Shown in pieces: positions 11,435 through 21,500 of a stretch of 64,000 bases of DNA. The DNA lies in NCBI GenBank assembly GCA_037974965.1, contig JBBPFI010000005.1:2046001-2110000 (forward strand), in the 5' to 3' direction. Numbering within the stretch: position 1 is the stretch's first letter; each line of letters starts with the position of its first letter. The stretch comes from Dacryopinax spathularia. Its lineage: Eukaryota > Basidiomycota > Dacrymycetes > Dacrymycetales > Dacrymycetaceae. A program made the position numbers and the translations under genes. The notes under the pieces are model-generated. The model was not told the origin of the DNA and ran no database searches. It saw only the letters and a list, made by a program, of their open reading frames with translations.

Positions 11435-13484
11435 ATGCTCCCTATCGCTAGACTAGGCCTGCTTCGGGCGGGTCCAGCAATGCGCGGGGCTCATCCAGTG
11501 CGTCGCATTTCCCAGCCACCTGCCCACACAACCACAGCAGCTGACACCCATCTGAGCAGTCTCTAGGCTTGCGAGGTCCGTCCTACACCATTCTGCTAGG
11601 AAAGAGCGATCATGTGCTGATGGAAGTGGGGATGTAGTCGCTCGCCTTACTCCTCCAGCCGTCTTGTCCTATCAGCTTAAGATCGCCCGTGGGTATGCGG
11701 ATGACAAGCACCCGGCCAGGACGACCACTACTAAGGTGCCTCCGACCGACTCGCCTCTCGAGGAGCTTCTGCCTGCTGTGCGTCCCTTGTCCCACTTTCC
11801 CACACTCCCTCTTGTTGACAATGGGGATATAGGTGACCAGTGCGAGGAAAGAGGCCCGTGCTAGTTCGTCTAGTCCTACATCAGAAGGAACGAGCATATA
11901 CTGATGTTATCTTCACATAGTTGCGGGTGATATTGCTCGCACGATTGCTGGTCGTGACCCCACGGCTGTGTCGCGTGAGCCGCAGGCTTCGAGCACGGCA
12001 GGTGGAGATGAGATGATCGAGGACTTTGTACGTCCTCCGAACATGCTGGTTGGAATGATGTTGAGCGGGAAGATCTAGGCCTCGATCACCGCTTCTATTG
12101 CCGCTGAGGTGCCTAAGCCTGTTCTCTACTCCGGTCTCATCGGTGCGTACGATTTTGACGGCCCCTACTGGCATAATCTGATGGGCTACGTATTCGCCAG
12201 GCGCTGCGCCCTACCTGGGAACCGCCGCCGCGACCATCTGGTACGCGCGCCAAGCCGGCCTCGCCTTCTCCGGCGGCCTGGCGGGCGCAACCGTCTCCCC
12301 CGAAACGGCCATGGCGATCCTGAACGGCTGCGTTCACCTGCAAGTAACGTACGGCGCCGTCCTGCTCTCTTTCCTCGGTGCGCTCCACTGGGGGATGGAG
12401 ATTGCGCAGTATGGCGGCGAGCAGGGTTATCGTCGGTTGTTGCTCGGTATGGCGCCCGTCGCTTTTGGCTGGAGCACGCTCGCGTTCGAACCGACTTTTG
12501 CCCTTGCCTTGCAGTGGTTTGGGTTTACGGCTATGGTAGGCCTCGTCTTCCGCGTCTCTCGAGAGGGGCACGGCTGATGAGGGGTGATAGTGGTACGCGG
12601 ATCTCCAGGCGACGAACGCGGGGTGGACACCCAGGTGGTTCAGCCAATACCGGTTCTACCTCTCCGTCCTCATCGGTGTCTGGTATGTTCCTCCTCTCCC
12701 CTCTCTTCCCCTTCCCTCTCTTCCCCTCCCCTCTCTTCCCCACCTCACCCCTCCTTGCTCCTCCGCCTCCCCTCCTTGCTCCTCCACCTCCCTTTTCTCC
12801 CCATCCTTTTTATTTCCCTCAGACCGGAACAGAATTAACTCGTCCTGCTCCGCAGCATGATCTCCACCCTAGCCGGTATGAACTTCTTCGGCGCCTGGAC
12901 GGGCCAGTCCGAGCGCACGCACAAAGTCGACGAGATCGCCGAGCGTCAACGGTCTTCCCCTGGCCGTGTAGAGGGGGAATACGACGGCGAAGTCGAGGCT
13001 CTTGACGGTGACGAGCTGGGGTCGGACCATTATGTCGTCCTGAAGTCGCTTGCCGATGAGGAAGAGGGCGAGGGCGAGGGCGAAGAAGAAGAGTCGGCCG
13101 AGGGCGAGGAAGGCGCTGCTGAGGGCGAAGGCGAGGAAGGCGAGGAGGGAGAAGAAGTGAGCGAGGAGAAGAAGAAGATGGACGCTGCGGCGGCGGGGAC
13201 GGACGAGGGCGAGGGTCCTGAGGCTGGTGCGACTAGCAAGGGCGGGACGGCGGCGCCCCCGCAGGAAAAGCATGATAAGCAGGTAGAGAAGGACGTTAAG
13301 CAGGTGCGTCCCTACTCCTCTGTGCTTCTCCCTGCTCTTCTGCTCTCCCCTTCTCTCCTCTTCTGGGCTCGGCTCGGCTCTGTTATGCGATGCTAGGCGG
13401 TGGATATGAGCTGTTGCTAATGTTTCTGTGTTCTAGGGAGATACCTCTCCAGAAGGGATGAAGCAGGACGTCAAGAAGGAATAA
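11435..13484 (+). CDS. DUF3429-family (TMEM69-like) mitochondrial membrane protein with acidic tail
   Basis: The N-terminus MLPIARLGLLRAGPAMRGAHPVRRI is Arg-rich and free of acidic residues, as in a mitochondrial targeting peptide. The central part is hydrophobic and matches the DUF3429 family: PVLYSGLIG, then GAAPYLGTAAATIWYA, VTYGAVLLSFLGALHWGME, GYRRLLLGMAPVAFGWSTL, a helix ending QWFGFTAM, WYADLQATNAGWTPRWFSQYRFYLSVLIGV and a last helix around MISTLAGMNFFGAW. About five membrane segments are expected. Unlike typical members, it carries a long C-terminal tail that is almost pure Glu/Gly/Ala, then Lys-rich, ending KQDVKKE before the TAA at 13482-13484. The exon borders of the first 700 bases are uncertain. 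The intron at about 12683-12850 is a nearly pure pyrimidine tract. The molecular function of the family is not established. Confidence 0.75.
12683..12800 (+). repeat. Pyrimidine-rich low-complexity intron tract
   Basis: Repeated CCCTCTCTTCC-like and CTTGCTCCTCC-like blocks make an almost pure C/T stretch inside the last large intron of the DUF3429 gene. It looks like slippage-generated low complexity and may help define the 3' splice site. Confidence 0.7.
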
Positions 13485-14099
13485 ACCTCCCTAGCGCAGA
13501 ACCCCTCCAGAGCACGAAAAGTGGCAGCCGCCCTCCACCCTCCTTCACTTCACCTCACATCCCATTCCCATTCCCCATCCTCAAGAGCGAAAAACCCGGC
13601 CCCTGTGTTGGTAGTGGACCTGGGTGCTTGCTTGCGGACTGTTCGTGCTCTGCTCTAAAAATTGAGAGATTGGTGTGCTGCGATGTACATAAAAAGAAGA
13701 ATCGGCCCCCCCTTGGTTTTGTGGGGGGAGAGGGGGTCGGTTGTAATTCCATTCTTTTTCGAAGCGAATTTGGTGGGAGGCGTGGGCGGGTTGCTCGATC
13801 CGGTAGGGCGGATTGGGACGGCGGTCTTCCTTACAGTGCTTCCTTCCAGGGTAGGACGATCCCGCCGTTTTTGCTGGTGGCCACGGTCTAGGGAAAGCCG
13901 CCTCCAATATGTGTCTCCAGGCAGCGCCTAGAGATGATCAATGCTTAGAGGGAAGTGCGGTTCCCGTCAACAACAATCACGTGTTCCCCACTGCACATGA
14001 AGGAAGACCTCATGCAAGGGTCCCGACCAAAAAGTATGTAGCAGTAACCAACTAGTTAGTTACTGAGATAACTTCCTCTAATAGCTCCTCGTCCGGTCG
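13485..14099. other. Intergenic region before Qri7
   Basis: About 615 bases hold the 3' untranslated part of the DUF3429 gene and the promoter of the next gene. Open frames of about 90-110 codons here are not family-like. No RNA gene was seen. Confidence 0.5.
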
Positions 14100-15619
14100 A
14101 TGAAGATACCCTCTCTACCGTCATGCTTAACTCATAGTCACACCGCCTCTTATGGCCGCAGTACTACGCTGCGTATGGCCCGAGCCTTGAGCTCCACCGC
14201 GACTGGAGGAACCAGCAAACCATTCACCGTCCTCGCCCTCGAAAGCTCAGCAGACGACACCTGCGCCGCCATCGTCCGCTCCGACCGTCGAATCCTGTCC
14301 AACGTCGTCCTCAAACAAGGTCACATGTGCGTCCCTCATCCCCTTTCTCCCCTTGCCCATCCTTCGCTCCACCTAACCTGAAAACTAACGAAACGAAACC
14401 ATGGGCAGACACAAGAAATACTCGGGCATCCAACCCCGGCTCGCGATCCTTTCCCATACGGAGCAGATGCCCTTTGCCGTCCGATCCGCGCTGGACCAGG
14501 CTGGGCTGGGTATGGGTGAGGTTGATGGGGTGGCGTTTACGCAGGGGCCGGGGATGGGAGGATGCTTGGCGGTGGGGTGTAATGCTGCTAAGACTTTGGC
14601 TGCGGCGCTGGGGAAACCGCTGGTGGGGGTGAACCATATGGTGCGTCTTCTCTTTCTCTCTCCCCGTCTCGCTGGTTGGGGAAGATGTAGCTGATAGAGA
14701 GTAGAGAGCGCACGCGCTGACGGTGATGCTCACTGAGCCCCGCCCACCGGCATTCCCGTACCTGGCGTTATTGGTCAGCGGAGGACATACGATGCTCGTC
14801 CTGGTGCGGAGCGAGGAGTCGTACGAGCTCATCTCACAAACAGTGGACGAAGCGATCGGGTACGTTCTCCCCATCCCCCGGCTATCCATCCTTCTTTCTG
14901 ACGGGGAGGAGCAGGAGGACATTCGACCATGTAGCCGATATGCTCGGCCTTGAATGGGGCACCCGAGGGCTCGGGGCTGCACTCGAGCAGTGTGCGAGCA
15001 CCCATTCGGACTCCAGCAAGGATGCAGTGCAGGTCAGCTTGCCCAGGAGCATGCGCGGGAGTCTGGAAATGTCGTTCTGCGGCCTCCGGTCGGCCGTACA
15101 ACGTCTCATAGAAGACATCAAGCAGCGCGAGGGCGGGAAGCTCCCTCCGGAGGCGCAGGCGGCCATAGCTGCTAAGTACGTTGTTCCTGCTGTCAAGGAG
15201 GGATGGAGCTAATGGAGGGCAGGTTTCAGGAAGTCGCTGTTGACCAGCTTGCTGAGAAGCTTCAACGTGCTCTGAAGGAATGTCGGAGACGGGGCGTGCT
15301 TCCTACGGCTATTGTCGCTTCTGGCGGAGTGGCGAGTAACCTCTACCTACGCGAACAGTGCGTCCCTCCCCCCCCTGCTCTCTCATCCTTGCATGGCTGA
15401 CTCGGAGCCAGGCTGTGTAAAGCCGCCGAAGACGGCGCGGTCCATCAGCCCTTGCCGGTCTATTACCCGCCTCTGGAGCTGTGTACCGATAATGCGGTCA
15501 TGATCGCTTGGGCCTCTATGGGCCGGTTTATGAAGGGCGATACGGACTCGTATGACCTTAGACCGCTGCCGGAGTGGAAGATCGATATGGAGCGGCCTGT
15601 CAAGGCGCTTGACGAGTAG
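14100..15619 (+). CDS. QRI7: Mitochondrial tRNA t6A synthesis protein Qri7/OSGEPL1 (TsaD family)
   Basis: This TsaD/Kae1 family ASKHA ATPase transfers the threonyl-carbamoyl group to A37 of ANN-decoding tRNAs. The N-terminal presequence ([20 protein letters not shown]..., basic and hydroxyl-rich) points to the mitochondrial member. After it come [15 protein letters not shown], the metal-binding His pair in [13 protein letters not shown] and [74 protein letters not shown] and [10 protein letters not shown], ending ALDE with TAG at 15617-15619. All expected motifs are present in order. The ATG at 14100 gives the best targeting peptide. Five or six short introns interrupt the frame. The GH78-like gene is convergent only 60 bases downstream, so their 3' ends probably overlap. 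Confidence 0.92.
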
Positions 15620-15679
15620 CAGCGAACGGGCTGAGCAATCTGAAGACATTTCTCGTGTTTGATCGCGAGCCTGGTCGAC

Positions 15680-17951
15680 CTACTTGGAGGAAGGCACAAA
15701 CCTCAAGGACACCTTGCCTCCTTGACTCAGCAAACTCCCGCTATCTGCCAGCAGGTCGTGCGCCCCAACCGGTGTCCAGCCACCGATGGTAATCCTCCCG
15801 TTCGTCCCGGGCGGCGTATCCAACTCCACCACCAAACTTCCATTCCCCATCGTCCAGCTCGCCCCGAACCACCCGAGAGCAGTCTCGAACCCTCCCTCAA
15901 CATGTTCCAACCCCGAGAAATGCGGCCCAAAAGACCAGTCTCTCCCCGAGGGCGAAGTGACTTGCAGGCCGAGGACGTAGTACGTCAGCGCGGAAGTGGG
16001 TCCGCTGGACCAACCATGGGAGTGGGAGGTGTAGGCAGGGTCGTAGTTGTATCCTCTGTAGGAACGGTAGCTGTACGGAATAATGTATATCAGTAATTCG
16101 TCTCTCTTCCTTGTTTGGAGGGGAGACGTACTAGAGCGAACCGTTTGCGGTGAAGCCTTCGAGTAAGGTGGACTGGACTGAGAGATTGGTGTTGACCATG
16201 TAACCCCATGTGCGGCGCAGGAGGTCCATGGCGATACTGTCGTCGCCAGCTTCGAAGTGCGCCATCAACTGCAGCGCTTATTAGCAGCCATGCAGCCAGC
16301 CTTCAGATATTCAGTTCTCACCTCGAAGCCGGATATGAACGGCGAAATCGTATCAGGCAGCTCAGGCAGGATCGGCCCCAGGTCGTTCCAGTTTTCCGTC
16401 AGCTTCCGGCTGATCGATGCTGTCTGTGAGCTGTTCAGGGTGATATTGTACAGAACAGCGAGGGAGTTGGCGTCCTGCGGATGGAGCGTGGTGGTCTCGT
16501 TGTCCCGGTACAGACCAGCATCTACGTCCCATAGCAGGTCGTTGTACGTGTACTTCAGGGCTGTGGCGTTCTTCGACCAGGAGGAGGCGAGCGAGGTGTC
16601 GTTCAAGTATCCGGCTAGATCGACGCTGTTCGTCAGCACCTGGACCAGCTGTCAGGCGGGTTTGCGGGAAGAAACGGAAATGCTGACCTTGTACAAAAGA
16701 ACGTTGGCTTCGGAGTTATGTCCTCCCGGTCCGAGTCTCGCCCAGTCTCGCAATCCCGTCTGGTTCATCAATCCACTAGAATCGACCTTCCCCTCCAAAT
16801 ACGCAACCGCCTTGGTATAGTTCGTCCATACCGTCTGCAACCAGTCGAGATCTCCCGAGTACAGGTAGTAGTTATGGGCGCCTATGAGCGTCCATGCGTG
16901 ATATGTGTCGGATCCGGTTTGCGAAAGGGGCGGGCCGGATTCGGGCGAGGCGCCGGTGTTCGGGTCCTGCGCTGCGAACATGGTTGACAATGCGTTTTTG
17001 GTAGGGAGGAGGTCGTTCGTTGATACAAACTGCGTTGGTACTGCGATTCCCATGTCGCCTGCATAGCGATCAGCGGCAGTCATACGAGAATCCATCTGGT
17101 CGTACCTGGCCAAACAGCTCGATCTCTCTTCGCTCCATCGACGATGATTGGTCCAGCAACTCCGAGTGTAGCGTTGTTCGCCCATCCTAGCAACCCTTAA
17201 GCACAAAATGGTTTCTCTCACACATCTAGCTCACCTGGCGAAGCTACGAAGGGCACTTGACGACCGGTGTCCAGAGGAACGGTATTCGTCTGAACCGTAT
17301 ATGCTCCAGCATACCAGATCCGGTTTAACAGCTCATCATTGCTGTAGAAGTAGCCGGAGTAATTCCTCATGTGGGTCCAATGTGGCATGAACGAGATAGA
17401 GACAGAGACGTTTGAGAACGACACTGGCACATCGCCGTTGTTGACGAGTGTAAGATAGCGGAAACCACCACGCAGCCATTCGGACGGTTGCGTCCACAGA
17501 CCGACGGGCAGCGGTTGAGGGAGGTCATACGCGCCGTCATACGACATGTTTGCGGACGGGTAGGAAGAATCATCAGAGATCGGGCCAATGAAGATTGGCG
17601 ATTCTGTGAACGTCATAGAGAGCGCAGCGCCAGCTCTGGATTGCCCAATGTCAAGGGTGACCAGGCCACCAACCTATGTTCATGAGCCTAGCTCTTCCCA
17701 AATGAGGTCATCCATACCTCTTTGCCAAAGTCCAGAGCGACCCAGTCACCCTTGTTTTGCAATGTCGCGGTCGCCGACTCTGCCGCGAGGTTCCCAGTGC
17801 CGAGAACATCGCCATTTGTTCGTGCTACGCTCACTGGACGAAGGACGCGAGAGGCAGGCGCAAGGTTAAACGCATCCCATGGACCAGCAGGTGCCGTCGC
17901 TCTTAGTAGAATCAGCCAGGCAGCAAAGAAAGATAGTGCCTTGCCCAGCAT
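15680..17951 (-). CDS. Secreted GH78-like (alpha-L-rhamnosidase type) six-hairpin glycosidase
   Basis: The ATG at 17949-17951 opens a signal peptide (MLGKALSFFAAWLILLRAT). The N-terminal beta-rich part includes FGKEV, GGLVTLDIGQSRAGAALS and EWLRGGFRYLTLVN. The helical barrel follows, with MRNYSGYFYSNDELLNRIWYAG, QTNTVPLDTGRQ, then PIIVDGAKRDRAVWPGDMG, which matches the general-acid region of fungal GH78-type enzymes. Further on come GSDTYHAWTLIGAHNYYLYSG, DWARLGPGGHNSEAN and the C-terminal SHSHGWSSGPTSALTYYVLG. Many N-glycosylation sites (NYS, NAT, NQT, NET, NSS) fit secretion. About eight short introns are present. The likely substrate is alpha-L-rhamnosyl or a related sugar on plant or microbial glycans, but specificity cannot be read. 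The length of roughly 650 residues is normal for the fungal type. Confidence 0.8.
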
Positions 17952-18523
17952 CCTGAAGGTGGCTTCTCCAGGTTGACGACCGATCCAAGCCACAGCAAAT
18001 GCGAGGCGCTATCGACATGATATATGCCGCTCATCTAACCAGCCAGTTCGCAACACTCTCCAGAAGCAGTCAAGAATTCGGCAAAGGAGGTCATGTGCGC
18101 TTTGTGAGTAACTTCTTCAATACAAGGAGTACGCGAACACGAAATCATTGGAGCGGAAAGAGGTAGACGAAGACCGAAATGTGACGAAGCATGTGCAACG
18201 CGTTAGGCAATGGCGCGTTGTTGCACCGAAGCGGACAAATGCTTCCCCGAAGGGAAGGACCACCAGCTACAAAAAGCCTTGTCTTTTGAGTAGCTCCATT
18301 GTAGACAAATCATATACTTATGCATTACGAAGCGTAAGGACAGTGTCATAACATGAACAGAAACGTATCAGCTCCAAATTACCATATACATCCAGAGTAT
18401 CACAAGCCATGACGAAGAGCAAAAGGAAACAAAGCAAGAAATCGTGAAACACAATAAACGACACTAACAATACCCCACGAAGCCCACCAAACGAAGACTG
18501 AGCAAAGCTTTGCGTCTGACCTT
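17952..18523. other. Intergenic between GH78-like gene and kinesin
   Basis: About 570 bases contain the promoter of the GH78-like gene at the left and the 3' end of the kinesin gene at the right. Nothing further was recognised. Confidence 0.5.
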
Positions 18524-21500
18524 CTACATGCAGACGAACTTGGACTTCCGCTTCTGCATGTCTTCCATCCGCTGATCGAGTAGAGCCCGTGCCCGCTCGC
18601 GGGCCTTGCGCTCCTCGTCCAGCTTGCGCTCAGCAGCCTGTTTCTCCTCCTGCATGGAACGGCGGAGCCTGGCGGAATCTTCCTGAGCATCACGAAGCTG
18701 GGTCTGCAGAGACTGGATCTGGGCATTCAGCGCGTCACGCTCTTTAGCCAGGTCAGTGGATTGCATGCGGGACTTGCGCACTGGGAAGGGTTTCTCAATG
18801 GTGCGAACAACAATTGGGGCAAGAGTTGACTTACGATGACGCTCGGCATCATGCAGCTCATTCTCCAGACCCTGGACCAATTGCACGTTGGCCTGCAGAT
18901 CAGCCTCACAGTGTTCGAGCTGCTTCTCCAGAGTCTTGATCATCATCTGGGATTCCTGATACAGATTCGTGAGATCTTCATATTGTTGCTGAAGGGCGCT
19001 CCCATCCGTGGCATTGGTTGCTAAAGTATCCTTCAAAGACGCCGCGCCGGATTGTAACTGCTCAGAAGGCGCTTCTGAGCGGAAGTCGTCCGACTCGTAC
19101 GACATGCGAGGCACAATCGACTTTCCAGAATCCAGATCAACAGGAACGGGGGGAGGAGGGATAGTGGGAGGAGGCGACGGCGGAGGAAGCTTCTTCGTCA
19201 GGCTGTTGAGCCTGTTAAGGGGGAGTGAAAGCGTATGCAGAGGGTGAATAGCAGATCCGTTGGGCGTGAGTTCCATTTGGGCAATCTTGGGCGTGGTCAC
19301 CTGAGCTAGCTGCTCATGCAGCTCCTTCACAACGCTTTCACGCTTGCTCATCTCGGCCGCAAGCAAGTCCTTCTCGTCCTTGGCGCGATGGAGCTGCTCC
19401 TGCGTCTCCGCCAAAGCAGCGCGATGCCGTTCAAGCTCTTGGACGAGTGAATCTCGCTTGCTTGCCTCCTTGACCAGGCGACTCTGTTCCTCCGTTGTAC
19501 GCTTCAGTTCGGCTTCGAGCTTCTCAGCACGTGCCTTCGCCGCCTCCGACTCAGCACGAAGCCCAGACAATTCGGAGTACAGCTTCGTGATGACGGACTG
19601 CTTGGTCTGAATGTCCTCCTCGTGGGTAGCCAAGATTTGCTCTTTTTCCGCTTCGGCCTGAGAGACTTGAGCAGCCAGCTCACGGACCTGGTCAGCGAGC
19701 AGGTCGTGCGCCCTACGGACCGTCTCAAGTTCCGAAGCTTGCAGTGTCTGCAGCTCTGCCAGAGCCTGAGAATGCTGATCGCGCAGTTCAGCAATAGCTG
19801 CTTCGTGCTCCAGACGGCTATGTTCGAGAGCCTCCTGGCCAGCTTGTTGAGCGGCAATGGCATCTTGGCGAGCCTCTTGCACAGCAGCCTGGTGATCGGC
19901 GCTCATGGAAAGAATAGTTCGTCCGTGATCTTGGATCTGCTTCTGGAGCGCTGCGGCATGCTCTTCCCGAATCTCCTCGAGATGATCGTCGTGCTCCTGC
20001 TGCTTACGCTCCAGGATTTGATCGTATTTCTGGTTGAGGATCTGCTCAACCTCACGTGCCTTCTTGTCAGCGGCGCGAGCAACGGCCTCCTCACGAGACT
20101 TCTGAAGATCCGCAAGCGTCGCGGCGTGTTGTTCCTTCAAACGAGCGATGTTCGCCTCTACTTCCTCCCGGAGTTTGGCCATTGACGCTTCATGCTCTTC
20201 TCGGCTGCGAGCCAGCGAAGCTTTGAGCCTCTCCACCTCAGCGTCCTTCTCTTCCTGGAGACGTGCCGCGATGTTTGCATGCTCTGCCTTTAAGCGAGCC
20301 AAGGCGGAGGCGTGCTCCTCTTCCTTGCTTGAAATAGCACGAGCGTGCTCGGCTTTGAGCCTTTCAGAATCTTCCTTCCAAGCAGCCTCACGACGCTCAA
20401 GCGCGGCCGCTTGCTCCTGGCGGAGTTGCTGTATAGTTTCCAGGTGGGACGCTTGTTCCTCCGTCATCTCGGTCAGGGTGCCTTCACGAACCATATCGGC
20501 TTCCTTCAGCTGTTCTGCATGATCCTCCTTCATCCTGGCAATCTGTGCGGAGATCTCTTCATCTTTGCGGCGGAGGACATCCTGGTGCTCAGCGCGCAGC
20601 TTGTCCAACGACTGAGCGTGCTCATCTTCCATTGCCTCCCGGGCGGTTGTGAGATCTGCTTCACGGCGACGAAGGTCCGCGATCGTTGCGTTGAGATCCT
20701 CGTGCTGATCCTCGGCGCTGCGCAGCTTGCTCCTGAGGCTTTCGAGTTCCGTAGAGAGCTGCAAGTTCTGCTGACGAGCCTCTTCGACCATGTTCTCGTA
20801 CTTCTCCTCAGTGCTCCTTAGCTTATCATGAAGGGCCTCCATCTCGGTGGCCATGTTCAGAGCTTGATCGCGTGAGACAGTGGTGAGATCTTCGCACTGC
20901 TTCGTCATCCTCGCCAGCTTGGTAGAAACGGATTCGAGCTCAGCGTTGAGGGCCTCGACTTCCTCGCGATGACTCGACTCCTTCTGAGCCATAGAACGAA
21001 GCAGTTCGGCATGGCGGAAAGCAGCGGATTCCGAGTCGGTGGGTGAAGAGCTCATGGAGGACTGCTGACGCTGATGCATGGGTGATGGAGTGGCTTCTTC
21101 AGCCGCGGGAGTAGGCGGAACCTCAATCTGGACTTCTTTGATCTCGTCTTTGTCTTCATCCTCCTGGACCACAGTAAGGCCGGAGGAAGTGGGAGTCATG
21201 CTGGCACCACCGGAGGCGTTCTTGAGAGCGATCTCAAGGGCGGTGATCTCCGCTTCCCTGGACATGAGGGCCTATAAATCTCATTAGAATGGTATTAAAT
21301 GATAGGTGCGACCATGCACTGACCTCCTGGAGACGCATAACCTCGCTTTCGAGAGCACGAACCGAGCGTTCTTCCGAATGGCTAGGCGGCAAGCTGCCCA
21401 TCGAATACCTCGGGCTCGGCGGACCCGCCAAGAGCCTCGCACTCCCATTCGCCGGCAGGCTCATCCGCGGACTAGGCGGCGACAACGCCGACAGCGAATA

